Below are positions 34,950 through 48,095 of a stretch of DNA of 64,000 nt, in pieces; the stretch's first letter is position 1, and every line of letters begins with the position of its first letter. Source of the stretch: Podospora pseudocomata. Lineage: Eukaryota; Ascomycota; Sordariomycetes; Sordariales; Podosporaceae. The stretch is from assembly GCF_035222375.1 (NCBI RefSeq), contig NC_085889.1, forward strand, positions 682,001-746,000, read 5' to 3'. A model generated the notes under the pieces. It did not search any database. It was not told the origin of the DNA and saw nothing but the letters and a program-made list of their open reading frames with translations. Made by a program: the position numbers and the translations under genes.

Positions 34950-35356
34950 CTTGGCGGTAGGAGTGACGGATTGGTGTGTAAGTTGGGTGAAGGCGATGAA
35001 GCGAGACGAAGAAAACAATCCTTTTGTGGCGTTTGTGAACAAAAGAAGTAAAGAGTCGAGGGACAACGAAAGAGATTGCTATTTATGGCATCATCCAGCG
35101 GCCCCGGTACTCTATCCTGCAGCGGGGCTTTATTCACCTTTGTTCACCTGGTCTATTGTGATCCAAGACAATGGCTTTGTCGCACCGGACGGCCAATTGG
35201 AATTGGCAGTATATAAGTTGCTCCCAATCCCTGACCCTGTAACGGACCGACATTCATACATTATACACTTCACTGAATCTATCTTATCAATCACAGAGCA
35301 ACCTTAATCAGTCACAGGTCATCTAGTTCAGATAACAGTGAGTCATCTCGGTCAAA
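34950..35356. promoter_or_regulatory. Bidirectional promoter region
   Basis: 407 bp between divergent start codons. For the plus gene: TATATAAG at 35210-35217 and a CCAAT pair around 35192-35205. For the minus gene: a CCATAAATAGC box at about 35080-35090 (minus strand). Both TATA-like elements lie 130-150 bp upstream of their ATG. Confidence 0.5.
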
Positions 35357-36673
35357 ATGGCGACCAATTCCACATACTTTGTTGCTCTCTGCTCCTTCGT
35401 AGCCACCCGCTACGCGGAAGCCGGGATCCAACTTGACGATATCGAGCGCGAAAAATTGCCCCTTACCATCGGCACCTTCCTTAACACCATCTCCAACGGT
35501 CTTCGTGACCCCATTCCGGAGAAAAGAAAGCGCCGAGGTATTGACTTCGGCACGGAAACACTCAACGAGATTCCTCCTGCTAACTTGGATTACAGCACCA
35601 ACAAAGGCCGCCAATGCCAGCCACACATCAGCCGGCACCGGCATTCCCGCTCGGGTATATCTTCAGGCCTTGTTCCCGAATACTTCGGCTGCCCGAGATG
35701 TCAGGGCACTGGAACCACCTGCCCAAACGCCAACATGACCGCCCTCATCAATCGTGAAAGCGGGCCCATTGCCAAGCTAGCCTCCGCAATCTACGCAATC
35801 GACCAGGTCTTTCACAAATGGGTAGTCCACGCCTTCCCCCCCGGCTTCTCCTGGGTCTCCCCCTTGGACAACTCCTACTCCCAAGCCGAGCTGACCACCT
35901 TCTTCAACCTCATCACCTTGTCCTACAACCTCCACACTCTCCGCACCACCCTCAAGGACCTCAGCACCCACATCAAATTCGTCTCCAGAAAAATCACCGC
36001 CTTCTCCGCCGCCCTCTCCTTCCTCTTGGGAATCTTAATCCACATCTCGGAGAGCCACGGAGTCCAAATCCCCCCTAACCTCCCCTTCACCTTCAAACCA
36101 GTCGACGAAACCGATTACCGTTGCCCCTTCCCGGGCATCACCAACCAGTCCCACACCAGACCCCCACACGACCACTACTTCACCCTCATCAAGAATTCCA
36201 TCCTCCTCCGCCACGCCGTCACCCAACTCTCCAAATTCATCACCACCACGCTCGCCTCCCACATCCGCCTCGCCGTCATGTCCCTCGGCGCCTTGTCACA
36301 ATCCCCCCCCGGAACTATCGACCCTTCTCTCCTTTGCCCAGGTAGGCTGGGCCAGTTAGCGGACAAGCTGGGAAACATGGAGGTCATCTCCATGGAGCAG
36401 GAACTCAAGCCTTTTCTCCAACGACTCGAGAACCATGCCGCGGCTGTCAAGGAGAAGCTGGCTGGGTGGGATTTGGGGGATCAGGCGCTGGCGATGGATA
36501 CCACCAGCCTGTCGGGGTCGTATGTCGAGATGTTGGCGGGCAAGTTTGGGGAGGTTCAGACGGCGACGTTGGGGAGTGGCGGGTGGATGATCCAGGTTGC
36601 GGAGGAGGGGGCGAGGGTTGTGGGTGAGATTGCTGAGGGGTATAGGCTGTTGAGGCTGAGGGAGTATTGTTGA
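35357..36673 (+). CDS. Hypothetical protein, 438 aa
   Basis: Single exon with start context CAAAATGGC. Features: a basic patch PEKRKRRG (~53-60), a CPRCQGTGTTCP knuckle-like motif (~111-122), one moderately hydrophobic helix around residues 210-235 (ITAFSAALSFLLGILIHIS), and a C-terminal helical region. No catalytic motif or known domain recognised. It resembles lineage-specific ascomycete proteins of unknown function. Confidence 0.75.
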   Translation: MATNSTYFVALCSFVATRYAEAGIQLDDIEREKLPLTIGTFLNTISNGLRDPIPEKRKRRGIDFGTETLNEIPPANLDYSTNKGRQCQPHISRHRHSRSGISSGLVPEYFGCPRCQGTGTTCPNANMTALINRESGPIAKLASAIYAIDQVFHKWVVHAFPPGFSWVSPLDNSYSQAELTTFFNLITLSYNLHTLRTTLKDLSTHIKFVSRKITAFSAALSFLLGILIHISESHGVQIPPNLPFTFKPVDETDYRCPFPGITNQSHTRPPHDHYFTLIKNSILLRHAVTQLSKFITTTLASHIRLAVMSLGALSQSPPGTIDPSLLCPGRLGQLADKLGNMEVISMEQELKPFLQRLENHAAAVKEKLAGWDLGDQALAMDTTSLSGSYVEMLAGKFGEVQTATLGSGGWMIQVAEEGARVVGEIAEGYRLLRLREYC

Positions 36674-37349
36674 TTGACATGGAAGTGGGAGATGATGGGT
36701 GGACCGATCAAGGTATAGAATTTGGTAAGTAGGGTGTAGGTTTCTTTAGGTTGTTGGGACTGTCATGACTGTCTAATGCCGTGCTTTTGGATATCACCTT
36801 TTACCAATTTTCTTCTTTTATACCACATGAACCCAGAAATGCTTACTACCTAATTTATTCTTTTATCACAACACACACAAGTCCCGGAAATCCAACAGTG
36901 AAACGTGACATGTAGCAAGAACCAAACAGCACCATGGTTTTATTGTCAACGGTGGAAGGGATGAATCCCGTGAACCACCACGTCGAAAGCTATGCTAGGT
37001 ATCTATCTACCCAATAACAAAGCTCATCTTTCCCTTCCATCCGTGGCGTCAGTTCAGAGACTGACATGTCCAATTCCCAGTGCTGACTGATCCCTGTCTT
37101 GAAAAAATGTACCCTGGCCAGAGTAGAGAAGAGAAAAAGGAAAGAGGTATAAGAAAACAGAAAATAGAAACACACTCATTGTTCGAGTGAGACTTGTGTT
37201 GTACAGGCCCTCCACAATTGACCTCGACAACAGCAAAGAAAATAGAGCAAGAAACCCCCGCCGTCACCCGTCCCAGTTTCGTGATATGCTCCCAATTCCC
37301 CCATGTATGCATATATATGTCCCAACCTTTCACTCTGCATGCCGCCCTC
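36674..37349. other. Convergent 3' intergenic region
   Basis: Holds the 3' UTRs of the 35357 gene and the laccase; no gene seen. Confidence 0.55.
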
Positions 37350-39388
37350 TTAGTTCTTGATATACCAATCAGGATGCTCACCAACCCACTTCTTTACCTT
37401 CAACCCGGAATCGATCTTGGGGAAGGGGTTAGTAGGCCAGTATGCCCTCCAGGCATTGCAGTTGTTGTTGTGCTGGTTCTTGTCCGCCTGGCTGAAACCA
37501 TTGCGCAAGTCATTGGGGCGCTCGAGATACTGCACCGACAAACCGCCAGACACGTGCCAGGCAATGTGGCAGTGGAAAAGCCAAGCACCGGGGTTGTCAG
37601 ACTTGAAGGCGATGAGCAGCCATCCGTTGGCGGGAAGCATGGCGACGTCGCGACGGACCGGGTTGGAGCTCTTGAGCAGGGCCATGTCAGTGGCGGGATT
37701 GAAGCGGTAGCGTGTCTGAGGAACACCGGCCGGTTGGTCGGGGGAGCGGCCGACGACGAGGAAATCATGACCGTGAAGATGCATCGGGTGCGGAATGCTG
37801 AAGGGGCCGGTAGGGTCGTTCTCGATGAGCCAGTAAGTCCACTGGTTGACGCTGTTGACGGTGATGACGTTGGCTTGAGGAGGATAGCTGGTGTTTTGGG
37901 CAATGACGTAGTCAACAATCGGTTTGTCCCAGTCGACATTAATGGAGCTGCCATTGACCTTCCAGACAAAGAGGGGTGTGCCGCCGAGGGTCAAGGAGAC
38001 GGGCAGAGTGTTGTTAGGGCGGGGAGTGAAGCCACTAGTAGGAACGCTGCGGGAGACAACAGGTGTCAAGTTGTTGAGGTCCATGCAGTTGGCATCAGCA
38101 GCAGGAGTGCCAATGTTGGTCGGAAGAGTATTGGGAGCTCCCTGGTAGCGGAAGACCGCAGCCGGGTGAGGATTGAGCGAAGCACCGCAGGCAAGACCGC
38201 CGCCAAAGGTGGCGTTGAACCAGTAGTTCCCAACACTCTTGTTGGCGTCAATAGTGACATCGTAGCGCTGGCCAACGGCAAGGAAGAGACTGTCAACAGT
38301 CTGGGCCTGAACGGGAACCATATCGGCGGCAATGATGGTCATGGTGTGATTCTGGAGCTTCAACTGGAAGTGATCGTGGGTCGAGGTGTTGATGATGCGG
38401 AGACGATGACGCTTGCCGGGGGTGAGCGTGACATTGGCAAATTTACCAGCGCCGGTCTGGGGATTCTTTCCGTGCCCTTTGAAGAGAACAGTGTCACTGG
38501 GAGGGGGACCGCCATTCATGGTTTCCTCAACCAGGACATCAGCCGGCTTGTGGTAGTAGTCGGTGATGGGGAAGACACCAAGATCGATATCGTAGGGAAC
38601 CGAAGCAGGACCATTGACCACGATGGTGCCAACGACGCCGTTGCCGTATTGGGCCGAGAAATGCGAGTGGTACCAACTGGTGCCATATTGCTGAGCGCGG
38701 AACCTATAGATGCGGCTGCCTCCCTTGGGCGGGATAGGGCATTCGGTGACACCATTGGCACCATCGTGCATGTTTGTTCCTTTCTGGTGGAGACCGTGCC
38801 AATGAATAGAGGTGCTGCGGGAAAAGGGTCAGTACAAGTTCCATGGGCAGTAAACAATATCAATGTGAGAAACATACCCATTAGTCCTGAGATTGTTGAT
38901 GACATTGACTTGAATCCAATCACCCCAGTTAGCAGTAATGGTAGGCCCTGAATCACCTGTTAGCATAGCCCTTGTCAGATGGTACGGCAGTGAACATACC
39001 AAAGATGTCACCATTGACAAGCATGACCTTCTGCTTAACCACGCCATCTGGACCGAGCCAGTTGTCAACTTCGGTCAAGGTCAGAGTATACTATAAGGCT
39101 GTTAGTAACCAGGGGCACCATGACTTCATCAAAGGGGCAAAAGCATACGGTGCGTGTGACTCCGGTGTTGGGAGTGCTGACTTCGTAGTCCGTGTTGATA
39201 TCAAAACCAGGGGCCCAGCAAGCACGGTTGGCGGCAGTGTGGCACGAAGACTGCCTCTCTTCGACGGGACGAAGAAGATCACGAGTGACCTCACGGGGCA
39301 CGCCCGGGAGAGAAGGTGCGGCCAGGACGGCGCTGGGGGCGACGAGGCCAAGCAGGAGCGCCGCGGCGCTGAAGAAGGACTTCATCAT
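37350..39388 (-). CDS. Laccase (multicopper oxidase, ascomycete type)
   Basis: Complement of join(37350..38814, 38878..38947, 39000..39090, 39149..39388), 621 aa. It starts MMKSFF with a signal peptide ending ...PSAVLA, followed by a short propeptide. All four copper-binding blocks are present: SIHWHGLHQ, SWYHSHFSAQ, HPMHLHGHDF and HCHIAWHVSGGL, so the T1 and trinuclear centres are complete. The C-terminus has the asco-laccase plug motif DSGL, followed by 16 residues normally removed on maturation. The splices restore TRT-YTLTLTEVDNW, DIFG-PTITANWGDW and TNG-TSIHWHG. Secreted phenol-oxidising enzyme of lignin/humus or pigment metabolism. Two adjacent ATGs (39388 and 39385) are possible starts. 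Confidence 0.95.
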
Positions 39389-42300
39389 GAACAAGAACTG
39401 AAGAGAATAGACCGAGAGGAGAACCGGGTGAGGGGGGGGATGGAGAGGAGAGCTGGTGAGGATGAGAAGAAAGGGTGACTCAAAACGGACGGAGATGGTC
39501 ATTCTTATAGAGGATCCATCAGATGGTACAAAGACTTAGTCGATAATTCGAGATGTGATCAGCCAGGGTGATGGTGCTCGGTGCTCGTATTCTCGATGAC
39601 CTCCCCTTTCCTCCTTTGGATATTGTCTGAGTCACGGCGTCTCTAGTCTTCTTCGTCGGAAGACGCGGGTACACGCTAGGTAGAGGCGTGTGTAGGACGC
39701 GCGAGGGGCAGACGTGAGCGGCTCGGCACATGGATGTCGATATCTGCTAGACTGCAATCTATCGAAGTTCCCATGACCTGGATCCAGCTGTCTGGGCGGC
39801 ATGCCGAGAGTATTGGATGTATCGTGAGGGTGTGAGAAAGCTACGCTACAGATAGACATGATCTTAGGAACGGGGATAGCTTGACAGCAGGGTTATCGGG
39901 CTATGGCAACCCGAACACTCCATCCTGTCACGCCGGGTAAGCCCATGTTAAGGGCGGGGTGAGTAAGCTTGAAGCTGAACCGCAGCACAAGTTCGTGTGC
40001 GTTCAAAAAGAGGCATCTGCAAAGAGGGTCGCTTCGGCTTTACGTGGGCGGATGTTAAGTCACAGGATTCGATAGTCTCATGAAGCCTTCCACTTCTTTG
40101 GGACTCAACGAGGGCAGCGAGGTGGGGAGCTTTAGGTGTCGTAGCTGTTGATCTGCGTCGTGATGGCTATTTGCGGAGCATCGCTCGAGGTGTGAAGAGG
40201 GGGAGTGGTGATAACTTCAATCACCATCCTGCATCAAAGTATTGGCTTGGCCCAAGCTGGGAATACTCTCCCAAAGATCGTGAACAAGGTACCTCGCTGC
40301 CTGCCTTGTGCCACACTTCATACCCCTGGACGAACAGGCGTGTAAAAGGAACGGGACGGTATGGAGAAGAGGCCCAAGAGATGCACATTTGACCCTTCAG
40401 CCGCGTCTTCGGCGGCTGTGCATGTGTACGACACCAAACGGGCACCAACCGCGTGATCGAGGAACCATCTTGGCAGGGGAAAAGCAGAAGGGAGGCCAGT
40501 TGTGGATGGGGTGGACGGTGCAATGCGTACTATAGCGTGGGCAAAAGCACAAGAGGGCACAAGATTGACATTTCGGTTTCTCGCTTCCCCAGAGACTAAA
40601 GTCAACAGCCACGCGGCACCCAAGATCTTGGTAGTAACGGAATGTTTCTAGAATGAAAACCCGGAATCGAATAAATCAAACAATATAGATGACACTGCCA
40701 GGGTAATTGGGGGTCCCTGTTTGAAAACCAGTAAATGGTGAGCAGCAGCGGCGTAGTCATCTAGCGTTGGAAAGGGGGCACCGAACTGCAACACAGTGGC
40801 CTACCCACGCAAGGACCTTGGAAATGCCCAAAGGATCACTTGGGCCAGGGTGATGTGGGCAGGTTACCGGTCAGGGTCGCAATATGAGTGGATAGCGCTA
40901 TATCCGGCAACGACGACGTCTCTTTGAGGGATGTCACGTTCTGAGTTTCATTCTCTCCGAGTAGCTCCCCACGAAGGCCTCGCTTCTGCCCTACCGGTAT
41001 GATGATTAATTTGACATCCCGCTCGCCTCCTTGGAGATGGAACCAATGCTTATTGGCCACAGCTTATCTTGGCGGGGATAACAGCATTTCTCGGTGATAA
41101 GTTATGAACACTTGTGTCTTGCAGTACAGGGTGGAACTATTGGCTGATGGTATGAGTGAAATATCGTTCGACGGATCACCTGCGTCAGAACGCTCACAGT
41201 CGGCACTAGACGACTGGAAGCTTGGTTCAGGCCGAAAGGGTTCTCATGCCAAGCGCTTAGAGGATACGAATAGGAAATGAAGAAACGACAAGTTGAAGCT
41301 ACTGGCGACATGAACTTTGGGAAAGAAACGCAGCAAGAACTTGGAATAACTTGGCGGCAGAATCGGACCCGGAGCGGAAGTGAATGGTGGCCGGTAACCA
41401 GGCTAGTGTGTAATATGGCTTCCGAGGAGGCTCCAAGAATGAGGTGCTGGGATGCCCAGACCATGCGAGTGTGATAAGTCGTGTAACCTCCATCGTAAGC
41501 TGAGAATGCAACTGTCCGCCTGGCACTTTTGAACAGACGCCGCATCGAAGAGGTGGCGTAAGGGGAACGCCAAATTGCGGATGCTAAGTTTCGAGGCGAG
41601 AGTCGAGTGTGCCGGACTGTACAGTTGGGTAGGGCTTGTAGGGCAAGAGAAGAAAGACGAGCACTGGGTTTGCTCAAGCTTTAGCTGACCCCTGTTGTCG
41701 TCGCTTGTGATGACTTGATTTGTTTCTGCGGCTCGACGGCTGCAACGCTGCAACGCTGCAATGCTCCAGCAGCGCGGTTCTGTGTAGTTAAGACTCGTAT
41801 CATATCTGCGCTTGGGCAAGAAACGAAGAGACAGGCTGTGCCGTGCTCCTCCAATCTTACCAGTCTTACCGTCCTTACGCCGCAGTGTTCAACAATACCC
41901 CACAATGTGGAGGACAAGCCCTGGCCTTGTGGTTGACGAAACGAAATCGCCGTATGAGATCGTGTCGTCTGGAGGCTGATGGACCCAAAGCAAGCTACTT
42001 GGATGTGGGAAGCAGCTGCAGGTGGGAGGGTTGAAGCTCTGGGCAAGCTAACCAAACTCGAATCAAAGTCGGTCCCGAGCCGTGTTGGCTTCTAAATAAA
42101 GCCAGTCTATTAGAACCCTGACCCCTTGTTGCCACACATTCGTCCAATCGCAATCGAGGCGCATTTTGAGTTGTTCCTTGCCCGCGGTGTGGCGCGCCCG
42201 GCACGGCAGGCAAGTATTGGGTTCGTCGTACGGAATCAGACGAAATGCTCTTGATGGATTGTGGATGGGAAAAATGATTCGAAGAAGGGTCGTTGAAAGC

Positions 42301-45300
42301 GGAGCCTAAGGATGCCAAAATAATCCTTTCCTGGGCGCAACAATCCTTGTGTGGATCGGTGGGGAACCTGGGAGACTAGAAAGCGTAATAAACTCGAGAG
42401 ACCAAGGTGAAGTCGTGATGGTTACCGCCCCAAATGCATCGCTAGTGTGCGGTGTGCAGCTCGGAGAACGCAGGGCCTTCAGGACCGAGCCTTGGACTTT
42501 GGATTTCCCGATGCCGGCCAGGTCATGGTCCTCGGACGTGATAACTGACCGGGCACGAGACGAGAGCGGTTGAAGACAGGAGGTGGAAGGGTTGCTTTGG
42601 CGTGAGAACAAGGTGTCGTGTCAGAGTCGCCAGGCAGGAACTGTGCATCAAAAGTCACCATGTTGGCCCAACTCGGACTTTTCGGCAGTTGCATGCCTCT
42701 TGGGTTGCTCTCGACTAGCTATCCACACCCAGCAGCACAATAGCATCTTTCTCTCCCTGACGTCGTGGGATATCATCTTTCGTCGTCATTGTCGTATGTA
42801 CTTCGTACCGCTCACATGAAGGCAGCGCCGTCGTTGTTTGGTCCGCTTAGAAGATTTGGAAAAGTCTGCGTGAAGCTGCGCGCGACACACCGAGGTGTGG
42901 TGGTGGTGGTAGGTTGAAATTGGTGGTGTAGGTACACTAAAGCCAGGGGCCAAGATAGCGGAGTGGGGGGTCGTTGTAGGGCGCCCCCAAGACATGGGCC
43001 AGTCGCAGCCAAGGACGTTGACAGCGATAGCGCCACGATAGTTGAGTGATTATGACACGGCCCATGCGTCCACTTCGTACAGACAAGTATCACAAGCATC
43101 AAGGCCAGCTTCCCCTCACTGTACGTAATACCATCTTCATCCAATGATTCCGATCACCTTCCGATCCGCTCCGCCGTTCATGGTCTTGTGCTTATTTGTG
43201 TTGGCGGCCGTTGTAGTGCGGGGGGGGATGCGTGAGCCCGGCCCACTATTTTGCACGGCCATCATCACAAACAGCTTTTGTGATCTGTGTGAAATGGTCT
43301 CAGATTGCTTAAAAATCACAAAGGTCCTGGCACCTAATGCCGAGACAATATTGCTTCCAGAAACGTCCGATTGAGTCGGGCAAGGAAGAGGTACCGTAGC
43401 TTTGACTCCAATGCTACGGTGTTGTCTTCGGTTGTCAGTGTGCCTGTCCCCACGTGTTATTGATTCTGCGGGGCCATTTGGGTTACGGGGGTCCCTCTTT
43501 GAGCGGGAATGATCGGCAGCCACTGCTCGGGACGGGAACAGCGGCTGGAGGCTCGGCGGCGCTAGACATGGGGTCTCCAAAATCTGGCGTCAACAGCTGT
43601 GTTCAGGGAGGCCCAGGCAGGTGAACTTTTGGAATGAGAGCAAACCGAAACTCATGGCCTGGTACTCCGTAAGGTAGCGACCTTTGCTCTGGAGATGGTG
43701 CCTCGAACTTTGGAGCAGAAGGATGGCTGGCTACTAAAGCAATCAGACAAGGACTCGACTCGGCCTAATATTCCTCCTCGCCGCAGACGGGCGTCTCCGC
43801 GGGCCCTGTGCCTGGAACCGAGATCCTGCGGGGGCGCGTGAGGCTGCAGCGATGCCTGAGAAGGGGAATAAGATGCGTTTCCCGTAACAAGGGGCCTCTT
43901 TTCTTCGCTTGATTTCACTCTGCGCGGAATTGAGTGGGAGGTACACCGGATCAGTCCCGTTGTCAACGCCCATCTTGCCGTTTTGCCCTCTTGCACCTGT
44001 ACCCCCCATGCGCTGATATCGACTGGGAGCAGGATCTATGTGTAAGCGGGCGTAGTACATGGTAGGGATCTCCTCAGGGGCTAACCGATTTAACGTTAGT
44101 TTGTCGTATTTAGATCTCACGCCGATTCCGTCGCCCTACTGTCGAATGCTGATACTAGTGTGGTGAAGGGCGCAAAGTTGTGCTTCTTCTCAGGTGTACT
44201 GCATCTGTCGCTAGAGCTGAAGCTCTCAACTGGATACGGTCATGATCGTCAGATAAGCTCCCCTCCACCGCGGGTATTTTCCTGGGCTCGCCTGAAGTTG
44301 CAGTCGAATTGGAACTCCCGAGGCCGAATGCCGATGTATTATTATCCGCCAGGTGGTGTGAGCCCAACGCCATGAAACCAATAACTGTCGATGGAGGGTC
44401 CTTGATCAAATGATGCCGTGTATTCTTGGTAGCTCGTATGATATCTGTACTCGAGATTTGGCAGCCTATGTTCGTCCGCGAGTTGTAACTCCAGCCGCTG
44501 ACCTCCAATCTAAATCCGATACAGCTTCCACCGTGACCGGCGACAACAGGACGGTACGCGTCGGCGATGTGTCATGGAATGAGGTTCGAGATGTGGGGCA
44601 GCTGAGGAGCATCCGCGATTGGGTTTGGAAGCGATGTCTGCCGGCAATGCCACACTTGGCTGCGACGTTGACGGGCCACCGCGGCTCTTCCGAGTGAACC
44701 TCAGTAATCTCCATCTCAGTTTCGGTGAGCGCCCAGGAGGATGGAGTGGGCCATCTCAAAGTTGAAAAAAATCGAAGGAATTGTCCGGGGTGAGTTGCGT
44801 TGTGTTGGAGGAAGTCAAGAGGCTCGACGGTCCGTCTATCCGCTTTGTCGACTTGTGGCTGCCAATAATTCGGTAGCCACGGTGAGCGATGGCGTAGAGG
44901 GTGCTGCTTGAAGTAAAAAGGGTGATAAGGTATTCAGGTTCCAAGCTCGCTGTTGCCATGTTTGATGTTGTTCATCCAGATGATCTGCCGTTGTGCTCTT
45001 CTATTCCCCCTTTCCTTCCAATGCTCCCCTCCTGCCTTCCTTCCATTAGGTATCCCACAGGCCACCCCACTTTGCCGCTCTATTCTCGACTGTGTGACTG
45101 CCTGCTGCAGATGGTATCGCACTTTTCGCTCAGGTAACAAGGGCTGAAATACTGGAATGTCGTTTCGGTAGTACGCTGGGCGCGATGGGTTCATTCATGG
45201 ATTGTGTCGATGCAAAGAAGTTGGCTGATGAACAGAGAAAATAGCCAAGTATCGAAGAAACAAACCCGGACGTACCATTTTGTTCTGGGGTGCATAACAC

Positions 45301-47202
45301 ATATATGCCCCCTCATCCACGGACATCCGTTCCTTGGGTCGGGTTCGGTCAACAATCCTTTACCAATTATGAGAAAGTCCGGGACCACGCAACAGTAGCA
45401 TCAGTGCATCACCACGTCACAACCGGCACTTTGACATTCGAATCGTCGAAGCCCAATCATCTATCAATCACACATAACAGCCTCGATATAAACACACAAT
45501 AAGTCTTTCCAAACTGCCGGATATCGCGGGGTGCATTGCTGATCGCTGTTTCAGATTGACAAGATCTGCGGCTCCTGCACGCCCTCAATGCTGAAGGCCG
45601 AGAACTCTCCGGCTTCGGTAACAAGTGCGATATGCCCGGCCGATATATGTCTTCCCAGCCTATTATCTGCGCCACCTGTCACGGCCCCTCCCGTTGGTCT
45701 CAGATCTTGGATCCTATCTTGTACAGCCATGTGTGACGGCTGACGGATGGTATAAGAAAGCTCCGTGCTCGGCCGATGATTTTGGACTTATCGCACGAAA
45801 GCATTCGGCATTCGGGCATGAAATGGGGTTCATAGCCGGGCGGACTTGACAAAGAGTCCTATTCAGTGTAGAGGCGGTATCAGCAGCTACCGCGTATCCA
45901 CGATGGACTTGCGAACACTGCTCATGAGTGAGTTTCACACCCAATCCATATTCGATAGCGGAGTGCATCATGCACCCTTTTGGGAATGCCAGCCATCCGG
46001 GCGTGCGGCATTGGACTCACATAAGCGTTTGTCAGCGCGATGGGAAGGACTGCTTCATACATGTCTGGCCTATGAGGAGTGACCTTTGGATCCTTGCCCT
46101 GGGAATTGGATCACGACGATGTCTAATAGGACGCAGCAGCTTGATTGAAATCCGACAGGTTTACTCCCTCAAGAGAGCAGCATGTTAGTAGGAATTTATC
46201 TCATTTCAATTTCCAATAAAAAGGCACGAAACGTCGCGTGCGAACTTGGTGATGCTCGCCACATACCTATCAGTCCACCATCCAAACACCTCCGTCTGGC
46301 AGTGGAAAACACCTTTAAGAATAAAGACTTTTACCAAAAAGTACTGGCCATACGAGAGAAGAAGTCTCTAAATTGACCGCATGTCTCGATTTCTTTTCTC
46401 ATTACGTGTCACAGTCAACCGCATTGATTGAAAAGAAAAACTCTCGAAGGTCGCCTCCTTCGAATAACCCCACCCAGCCCCTGAGCTTGTTTACTTCGCT
46501 TGCCATGCCAAGTCGTCGTCCGAGCAGCCCTTGACATGGGTGATGACACCATCGCGTACCCTAACCCTTGACATTCAATCCCACCCTCAACAAGAAAAAC
46601 ATCCATCGACGAAAACAATAGAGACAACATCTCTTCTTGACAACAAATTTCCAGAATTTCCACATGCCAACGGGCCTTCCAGCACAAATTAATGACCATT
46701 CAAAAATCGGTCGGTCATTCTTCCCACCGAAACCCGGCCCGCATAGGAGCCCCACACCCTAAATGGTGACGTCAAATCCCCTACAGATGTCAACCGTGAT
46801 CTCAACCTCAAGCAGCCAGATCGTTCTAGGCAATCGAGTCTCTCTTAACCCGCAGCCTTTTATGGCATGCGATCCTAAATTAGCGGGGAAGTTCAAAGGT
46901 TAAAATACTGCAGTGATGCGGAGCTGCAGTCCTAACTAACGCCGAACCAACCTCCTGATGTCATCATGACTGGCGCATACCGCACATCACTCCTCCGCTT
47001 TTCTTAAATGCGCCCTTCCGCCTTCGCCTCAACGCTCCCATACCAATTGATTTGCCAATCATTTTCCAATCCCCCACCACCGTTGTGCAACCTACCTCTT
47101 CACTAACATCAACTTTGGACATACAAAAACCAAACCAACCCGATCCCAAACACAAACCACCCGTTCCACACCTAGCAATCCAACCACCCCAACACCTTCA
47201 AA
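39389..47202. other. 7.8-kb gene desert
   Basis: No supportable coding gene, LTR or tRNA. Open frames up to 191 codons (41102..41677 minus) exist but lack domains, splice logic and a bias toward one strand. Local features: a CTATAAG box about 115 bp upstream of the laccase ATG (minus strand, ~39505), a CTGCAACG triple repeat at 41738-41762, and GTG repeats near 42897-42910. The stretch could hold a noncoding RNA or long regulatory region. Confidence 0.5.
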
Positions 47203-47559
47203 ATGTCCAACATGGCCCGCAACCGCGTCATCCCCGCTGTCATCGCCTCCGGCCTCTTCGGCGGACTCCTCTACTCGACAGCCGGCGGCTCCAATCAGCC
47301 TCGTCCCCGCGCCCGCCACGACGCAGCAGCCACCAACCTAAACGTCTCTGAGTCCCTCGAGTCCATCGCCGGCACGGGCGGTAAGCACACCCGCAAGCAG
47401 TCCGACATACCCTCCGACATCGACCCCAAGAACACTCGCATCGCGAGCCACAACCCAACCGCCCACGCCAAGCGGTCGCCCTCCAAGACGCTCGACCTCG
47501 GGGACGGAAGTGAGCCCAGCCAGCTGCCCAAGAATGTCGGGCCTCACCGGGATCTTTGA
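47203..47559 (+). CDS. Small hypothetical protein with N-terminal hydrophobic segment
   Basis: 118 aa, start context CAAAATGTC. An uncleaved-looking N-terminal segment (VIPAVIASGLFGGLLYSTAGG) preceded by Arg suggests a mitochondrial or small membrane protein. The rest is hydrophilic, Ser/Lys/Asp-rich and probably disordered (LESIAGTGGKHTRKQSD). No family recognised. Confidence 0.6.
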   Translation: MSNMARNRVIPAVIASGLFGGLLYSTAGGSNQPRPRARHDAAATNLNVSESLESIAGTGGKHTRKQSDIPSDIDPKNTRIASHNPTAHAKRSPSKTLDLGDGSEPSQLPKNVGPHRDL

Positions 47560-48095
47560 TCAGAGAAGAGGTGATGGGAAAAGGAGCATGACGAGGAAGA
47601 TCAAAGTGTAGGATAACGCTGGTGAGACAATATGCCAGAAAAAGCAAAGCGCCTCAAACGAAGGAGGTGAGCCAGCCATAAGGAGATACGGTTGGAGTCT
47701 GCATAGTTTGGCGTTTGGTTGCTTTGAACAGCATAGTAATATGTAACAAAATAGATAACATGATGCAAACCTTTGTGGTGTCCCCCGATATTCGACAATA
47801 TTCAAGCTGGTCAAACAGCGGAAGCGTACCTTATGACACGCACGCATGAAATCCAGGTCAATTCCAGGAACACGTCCAAAGAGCCAATCGGAAATGGAAC
47901 GTCAGATTAAACACAACTGGAACAGAATTTCTTTCAGCGTACTTCTCCTACAACTTCAACACCACATTACTCTCATCTTTCAACAAGTATCCCCCATCTA
48001 AGTCCTACAGGTAAAACGACGACATATGTGTAAAAACTTCATATCGCCACCCAAAACCGCCCATATCTCATTCCACCGCTCTCATTTGTTGTAGC
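47560..48095. other. Convergent 3' intergenic region
   Basis: Downstream regions of the 47203 gene and the SurE-like gene; no gene seen. Confidence 0.5.

Noticed and set aside
37194-38951. 585-codon plus-strand frame
   Set aside because: Antisense shadow of the laccase; the minus strand carries all four copper motifs.
41102-41677. 191-codon minus-strand frame in the gene desert
   Set aside because: No family features, and overlapping frames of similar quality in other registers.
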